Below are positions 33,852 through 40,626 of a stretch of 64,000 nucleotides of DNA, piece by piece. A program made the translations under genes and the position numbers. The notes below the pieces were generated by a model. The model saw only the letters and a program-made list of their open reading frames with translations. It was not told the origin of the DNA and ran no database searches. Source of the stretch: HRBIN16 sp049969495 (GTDB taxonomy: Bacteria; Armatimonadota; HRBIN16); contig JBMFOT010000005.1 of assembly GCA_049969495.1 (NCBI GenBank), positions 1-64,000 on the forward strand. The letters run 5' to 3'. How positions within the stretch are numbered: position 1 is the stretch's first letter; each line of letters starts with the position of its first letter.

Positions 33852-34906
33852 TATGCGGTTCTTTGCTCCACACTCTTGTGCTCCCCGTGCAGACTCACCT
33901 CGCGTCCGTTGCGCCTCACCCAGATCCAGTCTGCCTGTTCGCGCCGCAGGGCAATCAGCGTGTCACGTACGCGATATGCCACAGGGTCGCCGAAAGCGGA
34001 GCGCATGACCACCTCGATCTCCGCGCCGGGTGTGATACCCAGGTCCAGAAACCGTCGGCGTGTTAGCCCCTGACAAGCCTCATCGATACGCAACACGGTT
34101 GCCCGCTCGCCCGGCTCCAGCGAACCCAATCGTTCTCCCGGGGCGAGGCGCACTCCGGGCAGGGCTTCGCGCACGCTGATGTTTGCCGCCACCACCGGCG
34201 CGAGCACATGCTCATCGGTATCGCTCTCCAGCACGATTCGCGTCGGCGAGCGTTCAACAACCCGCACCACCATGCCCGGGCGCAACCCCTCCGCCACAAT
34301 CTGCGCATACACGTGCGAAGGCTCATCTTCCACATGTACGATTTGCGCGGGCTTGTCTATCGGAAATTCCACCAGCGATTGCCCCTCTATCTCCGGCATC
34401 TCGCCGCTGGCGGAAGGGATGGGGTCGCCATGCGGGTCGGAAGTGGGGTGTCCCATGTAGGCGTCCAGCTGCTCTATCTGCTGGGGCGTCAGGGCGTGCT
34501 CCATACGGTGCGCAAAATCGTGTACCTCGGTCGGCGCAACGGAGGTTTCGTAGGCAAGATAACGCTCGAACAGACGATGTGCCCGCACCACCTGAATAGC
34601 CACCCGGTGTCCTTCCGGGGTCAAGCTCAAGCCGCTCGCGGTGGCGCGCAGCAATCCCTGCGTTTCCATGCGCTGCGCCAGCACCGCAGCCAGGTGCGTG
34701 GGAACACCCAGTGCCCCAGCCAGAGATTCTACCGACGCCAGTCGCCCGTCGTGCTCGCGCTGATGCAGATGCATTAGCGCATCCTCAATCGCCTCGCGCG
34801 AACGCAACCATCGCTTCTGCCTCCAGCGCGAAACCACACCCCATTGCGGTGCGAACAACAGTAGCAGTGCAACAACCAGCGCGACCAGGTAACTGTTTTC
34901 CAACAT
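33851..34906 (-). CDS. Membrane-anchored DtxR-type regulator fused to FeoA domains
   Basis: A 351-residue protein from ATG 34906 (AGAAAGG ahead). Order: one N-terminal membrane helix (YLVALVVALLLLFAPQWGVV), a DtxR-type winged helix (about 40-105, with EDALMHLHQRE, ESLAGALGVPTHLAAVLAQR, LTPEGHRVAIQVVRAHRLFE), the DtxR dimer/metal domain (EVHDFAHRMEHALTPQQIEQ, AYMGHPTSDPHGDPIP, the family hallmark), then two SH3/FeoA-like domains (about 170-245 and 255-325). The membrane helix is unusual for a DtxR regulator. Cotranscribed with feoB. It may serve as FeoA partner and iron sensor at the membrane in one protein; whether it still binds DNA is open. Confidence 0.88.
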   Translation of the reverse strand: MLENSYLVALVVALLLLFAPQWGVVSRWRQKRWLRSREAIEDALMHLHQREHDGRLASVESLAGALGVPTHLAAVLAQRMETQGLLRATASGLSLTPEGHRVAIQVVRAHRLFERYLAYETSVAPTEVHDFAHRMEHALTPQQIEQLDAYMGHPTSDPHGDPIPSASGEMPEIEGQSLVEFPIDKPAQIVHVEDEPSHVYAQIVAEGLRPGMVVRVVERSPTRIVLESDTDEHVLAPVVAANISVREALPGVRLAPGERLGSLEPGERATVLRIDEACQGLTRRRFLDLGITPGAEIEVVMRSAFGDPVAYRVRDTLIALRREQADWIWVRRNGREVSLHGEHKSVEQRTA

Positions 34907-34919
34907 ATCTATACCTTTC

Positions 34920-34968
34920 TGAGAATCATTCTCAATAAGATTGTACCCGCTGGCGCACTCTTTATCAA
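34920..34968 (-). promoter_or_regulatory. Promoter and Fur-like box of the dtxR-feoB operon
   Basis: On the minus strand: TTGATA (34968-34963), a 17-bp spacer and TACAAT (34945-34940), start near 34933. The perfect 7-1-7 palindrome TGAGAATCATTCTCA (34920-34934) covers the start site and matches the Fur-box form TGATAATNATTATCA except for the symmetric third-base change. An iron-loaded Fur-type repressor here would turn off iron uptake when iron is plentiful. Confidence 0.7.
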
Positions 34969-35055
34969 GAAACTGTTCCCGGCGCAGACCCCTTTTCTCC
35001 TGCATAAAAATTGCGGTGCGCCACCACAGGCACGGCGAGAACAGGTGCGTTACCT

Positions 35056-35091
35056 TGCCCTGCGCGAGCCTGTGACCCTAAGCGCAGGGCA
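35056..35091. repeat. Long intergenic hairpin
   Basis: TGCCCTGCGC (35056-35065) pairs perfectly with GCGCAGGGCA (35082-35091), loop 16 bases. It lies in the 365-bp gap 34907-35271, which otherwise holds the dtxR promoter, a repeat pair (35141-35206) and a terminator; I see no gene in it. Confidence 0.4.
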
Positions 35092-35140
35092 GGAAATAGC
35101 AATAGAAGGTAAGTAGTGGGGAGTCAAGATTCACTCTTCT

Positions 35141-35206
35141 GGAGGGTGAGGCTCCTGCTGAGCCGTGTTGGTGGAGGCTCTCGGCTCACCGGGAGGTTCG
35201 CCCTCC
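35141..35206. repeat. Inverted pair of the GGAGGGCGAAC-type repeat
   Basis: Left unit 35141-35165 (GGAGGGTGAGGCTCCTGCTG then AGCCG) and right unit 35182-35206 in opposite orientation (its complement starts GGAGGGCGAACCTCCCGGTG) can form a long hairpin with a 16-base loop. A single copy of the same unit is at 21834-21858. Arrangement as single and paired units suggests a mobile, REP-like palindromic family. Confidence 0.6.
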
Positions 35207-35220
35207 AGTCAAGTGCACAT

Positions 35221-35254
35221 ACAAAAGTGGGCTGAGGAAACCCTCAGCCCACTT
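35221..35254 (-). terminator. Rho-independent terminator of the first CHRD gene
   Basis: Read on the minus strand: AAGTGGGCTGAGG, loop GTTT, CCTCAGCCCACTT and then a T-rich tail (TTG). A perfect 13-bp stem 17 bp after the stop of the gene at 35272-35808. Confidence 0.75.
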
Positions 35255-35271
35255 GCTTCGCGAAACCCTGG

Positions 35272-35808
35272 CTAGATTCGTCGCCACCGACGGAGCGCCA
35301 GCAGCGCCACGCCGATGCCCAACCCGGCCATCGTCGCAGGCTCCGGCACTACCGGCAAAGCGGTAATCTGCCCACGGATTTCACCGCCCGGATGAGCGGT
35401 GGTATGGATATTGATGTACGTGTTACCGCTCAGCAAGTTCACCTCTTCGGCTGCGGGGAACGACGCGCCGGTGATTATCTTGATCAGCTGGCTGCCGAGC
35501 ACGGCGTAGCTACTTCCATCGCCTATCGGGAAGATAACCGGCCCGTTGGCTCCCGCAGGAGCGCGGTGGATGTGTGAGGCGGTAAGGTCGCTTTGCAGGA
35601 TGCCGTTCACCGTGATAGCCAGGTTGATGGTCTTGGTGACGTCATCATAGCTACCGAAAAGCACCCCGCTGGCGCTGGTGGAAACTGGCGGCACTTCTTG
35701 CGAGCCGGTCAATGTTGCCTGCAGGTACCATAAGCCTGCCCGCGATGGCAACGCCACCATCGCCAATAGCACCACCAGCAAAGCAAAACGCAATCCGAAT
35801 CTACTCAA
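35272..35808 (-). CDS. CHRD domain protein with PEP-CTERM sorting signal
   Basis: A 178-residue exported protein: signal peptide (about 1-24), one CHRD domain (TLTGSQEVPPVSTSASGVLF, then SHIHRAPAGANGPVIFPIGD and INIHTTAHPGGEIRGQI), and a C-terminal PEP-CTERM tail (VPEPATMAGLGIGVALLALR then RWRRI). The tail is the recognition site of exosortase, which is encoded at 8485-9354. CHRD domains occur in chordin and in many bacterial surface proteins; ligand unknown. It follows its paralogue by 54 bp and probably shares its promoter. Confidence 0.92.
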   Translation of the reverse strand: MSRFGLRFALLVVLLAMVALPSRAGLWYLQATLTGSQEVPPVSTSASGVLFGSYDDVTKTINLAITVNGILQSDLTASHIHRAPAGANGPVIFPIGDGSSYAVLGSQLIKIITGASFPAAEEVNLLSGNTYINIHTTAHPGGEIRGQITALPVVPEPATMAGLGIGVALLALRRWRRI

Positions 35809-35862
35809 AAGATTGTCCCTCCTTTCACTGCGTGTCTAATGCGTATGTGCCCTCCTTCCGTT

Positions 35863-36387
35863 CTACACTTTGCGCCGGCGCAACAGGAACAGACCCAACC
35901 CTGTGGACAAGCCAACCAGCGACATGGGTTCGGGCACGGGAATGAGCTGCCCTCGTATTTCGCCGCCGGGATGAGCAGGGGTGTGGATGTTGATGTAGGT
36001 GTTGCCCGCTAACAGGTCTGCTTCATAGGCGGCGGGGAACAAGCCACCCGTAATGAACCGCGAGAAAATCACCCCGCTACCGCTCCACGCAGCGCCACCA
36101 TCCAGATTGTAAATAACGGGGCCATTTACACCCGGCGCGCCGACGTGGATATGGGCGCCCATGATATCGCTCTGCGGGATTCCAACCTCGTACACCGCCA
36201 GATTGAACAGCTTCGACACGTCGTCATAGCTCATGATAGCCTGTCCGTATGCGGACGTACTAACAGGTGGAACCTCCTGACTGCCGGTGAGATTCGCAGT
36301 AAGTACCCAAACCGTAGCGCCGGAGGGCAGGGCCATTGCTGCAAGTAACACAGCAAGTAGCCCGAACCGTACTGCCATTCGATGCAT
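35863..36387 (-). CDS. CHRD domain protein with PEP-CTERM sorting signal, paralogue
   Basis: A 174-residue paralogue of the protein at 35272. The start is taken at ATG 36387, which follows GAAAGGAGG and begins the signal peptide (VRFGLLAVLLAAMALPSGA); the open frame upstream to 36624 crosses the promoter and is not coding. The CHRD domain carries LTGSQEVPPVSTSAYG and AHIHVGAPGVNGPVIYNLDG, and the tail is VPEPMSLVGLSTGLGLFLLR then RRKV. Tandem duplication with moderate divergence, so both copies are likely under use. Confidence 0.92.
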   Translation of the reverse strand: MHRMAVRFGLLAVLLAAMALPSGATVWVLTANLTGSQEVPPVSTSAYGQAIMSYDDVSKLFNLAVYEVGIPQSDIMGAHIHVGAPGVNGPVIYNLDGGAAWSGSGVIFSRFITGGLFPAAYEADLLAGNTYINIHTPAHPGGEIRGQLIPVPEPMSLVGLSTGLGLFLLRRRKV

Positions 36388-36462
36388 ATCCTTTCCTCCT
36401 TTCATCATCATGGACGTATGCAAAACCTTTTTTGTGCGAGCCGAGGCTCCCACTCCGCTTTT

Positions 36463-36491
36463 AGTATACACCTCGTGTGCAGAGCTGTCAA
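36463..36491 (-). promoter_or_regulatory. Strong sigma-70 promoter of the CHRD pair
   Basis: TTGACA (36491-36486), a 17-bp spacer and TATACT (36468-36463), both on the minus strand, with an AT-rich stretch upstream that may act as an UP element. The leader before the ATG at 36387 would be about 70 bases. The divergent gene at 36674 starts about 180 bp away. Confidence 0.75.
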
Positions 36492-36673
36492 GCATTTTTT
36501 GCGGGGCAAGGAAAGATTTTTCCGAAAAAATTGCTTTTTTTGCGCTCCGATCACGTAGGACGCTGCAGGAAGGTATGGGATGGTGAAGAATAAAACAATA
36601 AATCAGCGCAACCCTTCCGTGCACGCAGGGTCAATGGATAATGCTGAGATCACCACCCTGAGGAGGTGTTGAC

Positions 36674-39160
36674 ATGAGAGCGATATGCGTCACGATGCTG
36701 GGAGTGTTGTGCCTGTGGAGCGTAGCGGTTGCACAAAGTACAAACGTGCTCAGCGGGCGTGTGCTGGATGCCAGAGGTACCCCTGTCGCCGGTGCACAGG
36801 TGTACTACTACCCCAACATGATGCTGGCATGGTTCGGCGTTCCACCCGATAGTCTGCCGCATTCTACGACCGACGAGAAGGGCTACTATCGGATTACCAA
36901 CGTCACCCATCCACACGCTCCCCTCTCAATTGTTGTCGCCTTTCATCCTCAGCTGGGATGCAGTGTTACCCGCCTGTTGGCAAAGGCTCCTCGAGACCTG
37001 CGCCTGCAACCGCTCAAAGAGTTCAGCGGCAAGGTGGTAGATACGGAAGGTAAGCCTGTCGTCGGTGCACAGGTGCGCCTTGCCTTCGTGGGCACCGGTG
37101 GCCAAGATGCGATCATTGCACCCCCTGTGCCGCCGTTTGTGAGCCACACCGATGCGGAGGGCGCATTCCGGCTGCCTGCTCATCCACAGATGCAGGGGTT
37201 CATAGTCGTCTGTACGGCGCCGGGCTACGAACCGCTGTATTACACCACCAACACCACCTGGGATAAGCTCTCGAAGGAAGGGGCGAAACTGACCCTGAAG
37301 CCCGGGGCGCGCATCACCGCCCGGTTGGTGTACGCCCACAACGACGAACCGGTGCGAGGCTATCCGGTTACCGTATATCCAACCTACGCTACTTACACCA
37401 CCACAGACGAGAACGGGCGCATCACGCTGGATGTGGCAACCGGTTCGGCGACATTGATGCCGGGCATTTCGCCTTCCTCGCCCACGCTGGTGCCACCGGG
37501 CTTTTTCACGTGGGTAAAGGTCAAAAACCTGCAGCCAGGCACAACCACCGACCTCGGCGTTATCAAGGTGTACACAGAACCTGTTGTCACGGTTGAAGTA
37601 CGCGACGAGAAAGGAAAGACGGTACCTTTCTGCGAGGTAGAGATCATGCCTGCCGCAGACCGAAGCGCTCGATATACGCCCTACTTCACCGATGCCAAAG
37701 GACAGCTGACCATCCCTCTACCGGATGGAGAGTACCTGCTGAATGCATCCGGGCCCGCTTCAGAGAATATCTACTACAGCTCGCGCGGCGAGTACAGGCT
37801 AAGCGTACAGAAGGGCAAAGTCGTCGCTTCTCAACCGGTGGTGCTGAACGTGACCGCCTCACATATGGCGCGAACGCAACAGGTGAAGATGCGAGTGCGC
37901 ACCTCGCGCAACCAGATACCGAAGAATATCTGGACGCAGTTCGGCACCGTGATGTTTGAGGACATCGAGGACGGTCAGAACCGGTGGCGTCCCTATCGTA
38001 TGGAGGGCGACACCTTGACCGTTGAGTTGAGTACGCTGGGTAGGGAGAGGGTTGACCGGCTCATTATCCTCGATGCCGGCACGCAGGAGGGCGCTGTTCT
38101 GCGTAACCTCAGCGCGCAGAACCCACCCAAACTGGTGCGCCTACAACCCTTGCCCAGAGCGAACGGGCGGGTGCTGGACGCCTCCGGCAAGCCGGTCGTC
38201 GGCGCGAAGGTCAGCCTGATGTTCGGACGGGAATCGGTATACCAGATCCCCGACGGAAGCACCCAGAGGACGTGGATGGAGTTTCCGACCCCGCTATCCA
38301 CCAGCACCGATAAGAGGGGCAGGTTCGCGCTCCCGATAGTGCCGGAAGGCAAGTGCTGGGCTGTCGTTACCATGAAAGGCTACGAACCGTCAGCTGCCAT
38401 CGTCAGCAAAGGGCAGACAGCCACGATACGCCTGAAGAGAGCAAGCGGAGAGTACGCCGGCGTGCTGGTGGACGAGTACGGTGAACCGGTAGCGAAAGTG
38501 CGCCTCGCCCTGCAATACCAGTTTCCCGATAGCCGCACCTCACGGAACTATCAGCAACACCGCGTGCCGACGCGGGAGATTCCTCTGGGCAGTGTCACCA
38601 CAGACGACGGTGGAAGGTTCACGCTGAAGGGTATGCCCTCCTCGTTGCTACTGATACCGCGCGTGCAGAACCTGCCGTGGAGGCAACTCAGCGTAAAGCC
38701 TTCACGCGACCTGATATTGACCATCAGCTCCGCTCGCCCGCCATGGGAGGGCAGCAGGGAACCCGTCACGCCGAACGTCGAGAAACTGCTCCGGGGTGTG
38801 GAGTGGTTACAGCCGGTACAGTGGCAGGGCAGAGACACCCTTCTGGTTATCACCGCTCCCTACTTACCGCAGAGCGAGCTGCTGTTGCAAACCGTCAGAC
38901 AGCAGTTACGCGGGGGCTGGCAGATGGCGGTAGTGCTCGACACGACCAGCAGGCAGGAGGCAGAGCGATATTGCCAGCAAATCGGACTGGACGTTCCGCT
39001 CGGCTACTGGAAGAGGGGGGCAACCAGGCCGATAGCGCCCGTACTGCCGTACATTGTGCCCAGCCTGCCTTACGTGGTGCTTATCGGGCAGGATGGTAAA
39101 CCGCAGAGGCATGGCATCACAGCAGACGAGCTACCCAAACTCGTTGGGGCACTACCATAG
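36674..39160 (+). CDS. Large secreted protein with carboxypeptidase-regulatory-like domains
   Basis: An 828-residue exported protein: signal peptide (ICVTMLGVLCLWSVAVAQ), then several CarboxypepD-regulatory/CNA-B-like beta domains, each with a G-x-V-x-D-x-x-G-x-P-V-x-G-A signature (SGRVLDARGTPVAGAQVYYY, SGKVVDTEGKPVVGAQVRLA, NGRVLDASGKPVVGAKVSLM, AGVLVDEYGEPVAKVRLALQ). The last about 110 residues look like a thioredoxin fold without a CxxC (LLVITAPYLPQSELLLQTVR, ... LPYVVLIGQDGKPQRHG). The plan resembles TlpA-like proteins attached to carboxypeptidase-like modules; here the redox motif is absent. Function unknown. ATG follows GAGGAGG. Confidence 0.8.
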   Translation: MRAICVTMLGVLCLWSVAVAQSTNVLSGRVLDARGTPVAGAQVYYYPNMMLAWFGVPPDSLPHSTTDEKGYYRITNVTHPHAPLSIVVAFHPQLGCSVTRLLAKAPRDLRLQPLKEFSGKVVDTEGKPVVGAQVRLAFVGTGGQDAIIAPPVPPFVSHTDAEGAFRLPAHPQMQGFIVVCTAPGYEPLYYTTNTTWDKLSKEGAKLTLKPGARITARLVYAHNDEPVRGYPVTVYPTYATYTTTDENGRITLDVATGSATLMPGISPSSPTLVPPGFFTWVKVKNLQPGTTTDLGVIKVYTEPVVTVEVRDEKGKTVPFCEVEIMPAADRSARYTPYFTDAKGQLTIPLPDGEYLLNASGPASENIYYSSRGEYRLSVQKGKVVASQPVVLNVTASHMARTQQVKMRVRTSRNQIPKNIWTQFGTVMFEDIEDGQNRWRPYRMEGDTLTVELSTLGRERVDRLIILDAGTQEGAVLRNLSAQNPPKLVRLQPLPRANGRVLDASGKPVVGAKVSLMFGRESVYQIPDGSTQRTWMEFPTPLSTSTDKRGRFALPIVPEGKCWAVVTMKGYEPSAAIVSKGQTATIRLKRASGEYAGVLVDEYGEPVAKVRLALQYQFPDSRTSRNYQQHRVPTREIPLGSVTTDDGGRFTLKGMPSSLLLIPRVQNLPWRQLSVKPSRDLILTISSARPPWEGSREPVTPNVEKLLRGVEWLQPVQWQGRDTLLVITAPYLPQSELLLQTVRQQLRGGWQMAVVLDTTSRQEAERYCQQIGLDVPLGYWKRGATRPIAPVLPYIVPSLPYVVLIGQDGKPQRHGITADELPKLVGALP

Positions 39161-39182
39161 CATGGAAGGAGGTTTGATTCCG

Positions 39183-40349
39183 GTGCGACACATAACGCCC
39201 GTGGTTATCGCGATATGCGCAACAGCTCTCGCGCTGGCAACAGCACAGGAAGAGAGTGTACGTCTTCCGGGTCAGGTACGCTTCTTGCAGTCAGCCGGCG
39301 ACGAGGCAACACGTTTCATCTCTCCCACTCACACCGTGCAATTGCGCAGTCAGCCGCCGAAGGGAGTAAAGGTTCCCGCATGGGCAAACGCATCCTGCCG
39401 ATACGGCGTGCTGAAGCTGGGTAAGCCCCCTCAGGAATGGCATCTGATGATAGACCTGGCGAGCACACGCGCGGTCATCGACGCCAACCGCAACAACGAC
39501 CTGACAGACGACGAGGTACTGCGAGGCTCCGCCGACCCCATCTGGTATTTCGGTACCTGCTACGGACCCGTCCGTCTCGTTGTTCCTCTGAACGGCGTCC
39601 TGACTTCGCGCTACTTCAGCCTGATTCGCGACGACATGGACACCCCGCGTGTATACCTGCGTTGCGAGGACTACCGCCTGTTTGAAGGTGAGGTAAACGG
39701 CGAGGCGGTCAAGATTGCTCTGCTGGACGCCAACGCAGACGGCGCGTTCGATACCCCCGCCAAAAATCGCTGGGAGGGGGACAAGTGCGTTTTCTTGCCG
39801 GACAGGGAGCAACGCCCCCTGCCACGCTACCACAAACTCGGCGACCGTACCTATCGACTGACTTTCGCTCCCGACGGTTCTGTTTGTGAGCTTCAGCCAT
39901 CGGAAATAGGCACGAGCACAGTACTCGTGGACTATCCGCAGGTGCACCTGACGGCGGTTGGCAAAGAGGTCGGCTACTGGGAAGCCAGCACCACCGACGG
40001 ACGCCTGCAACTGCCCGCCGATGAGTACTCCGTGCTTGCCTACCGCTTCGGCACGCGCGATAGCAAGGGCAATCAGTGGCAGGTAGAGATAACGCCTATG
40101 GACCCCCTCTCCCTGAAAGTGAGTGCAGGAGAGAACACGTTCCCCCTGCCGAAGCAACTGACCGCAACACTGGGCTTTGGCTCAAGGCAAGGCGATACGC
40201 TGAACATCTCACTGGTGCTGTACGCGGGCAGCCGAGCACAGCAGGTGTCTTCCCTGGCGAAGAACGGCGACCTGCCGCCGCCCCCCACCCTGCGTGTCGT
40301 TGACCGCAACGGCAAAACGGTGAAGGTGGAGAAATTCCACTACGGCTGA
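39183..40349 (+). CDS. Secreted protein of unknown function
   Basis: A 388-residue predicted exported protein, start GTG 39183 because GGAGG lies just upstream and the signal peptide (ITPVVIAICATALALATAQ) follows at once; ATG at 39162 would put the RBS inside the gene. The body is beta-rich with calcium-loop-like segments: VIDANRNNDLTDDEVLRG and LLDANADGAFDTPAKNRW both look like D-x-N-x-D-x-x-x-D/T loops, hence possibly Ca-binding. No known domain recognised. It lies 22 bp after the carboxypeptidase-regulatory protein and is probably in one transcript with it. Confidence 0.72.
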   Translation: MRHITPVVIAICATALALATAQEESVRLPGQVRFLQSAGDEATRFISPTHTVQLRSQPPKGVKVPAWANASCRYGVLKLGKPPQEWHLMIDLASTRAVIDANRNNDLTDDEVLRGSADPIWYFGTCYGPVRLVVPLNGVLTSRYFSLIRDDMDTPRVYLRCEDYRLFEGEVNGEAVKIALLDANADGAFDTPAKNRWEGDKCVFLPDREQRPLPRYHKLGDRTYRLTFAPDGSVCELQPSEIGTSTVLVDYPQVHLTAVGKEVGYWEASTTDGRLQLPADEYSVLAYRFGTRDSKGNQWQVEITPMDPLSLKVSAGENTFPLPKQLTATLGFGSRQGDTLNISLVLYAGSRAQQVSSLAKNGDLPPPPTLRVVDRNGKTVKVEKFHYG

Positions 40350-40525
40350 GGCTTTACCTGCACGCTCTCGGTGAGAGTGCCAAAGAACGCCGCGTATCCG
40401 TTAACGCTAATCCCCGATATCGAGATGGGACCGTTCACGGTGAAGAAGCAGACCGTCGTGCTCGCTTCGCCGAAGTCACAGCCCAAATTCGCAGCCGCTC
40501 GGTAAGGAGTGTGAATTTCTTGCCA
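40340..40525 (-). pseudogene. Possible gene fragment next to palindromic repeats
   Basis: About 61 codons on the minus strand (WQEIHTPYRAAANLGCDFGE, ASTTVCFFTVNGPISISGIS, VNGYAAFFGTLTE, then stop) look like real protein, with typical alternating beta-strand composition, but the open frame upstream runs straight into a palindromic repeat and lacks a start of its own. It could be the 3' end of a secreted-protein gene cut by the repeat. The 3' end overlaps the gene at 39183 by 10 bp. No family recognised; evidence is compositional only. Confidence 0.3.
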
Positions 40526-40537
40526 ACCGCTTCCTAA

Positions 40538-40600
40538 CCCCTCTCCTACAAGGAGAGGGGTGTCTCGCATCGAACCCCCCTTCCTTCGTAGGGAAGGGGG
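40538..40600. repeat. Two palindromic repeats, the first matching 14537-14559
   Basis: CCCCTCTCCT-ACA-AGGAGAGGGG (40538-40560), same stem as at 14537, then a second one of related design, CCCCCTTCC-N7-GGAAGGGGG (40576-40600). Both lie between convergent reading directions near the 3' end of the DUF2207 gene and may act as terminators. Confidence 0.6.
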
Positions 40601-40626
40601 CAGGGGGGACAGGTAAACAAACAACC

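Noticed and set aside
36388..36624. N-terminal extension of the second CHRD gene
   Set aside because: It crosses a perfect TTGACA-17-TATACT promoter, has no signal-peptide logic and the ATG at 36387 has a good RBS.
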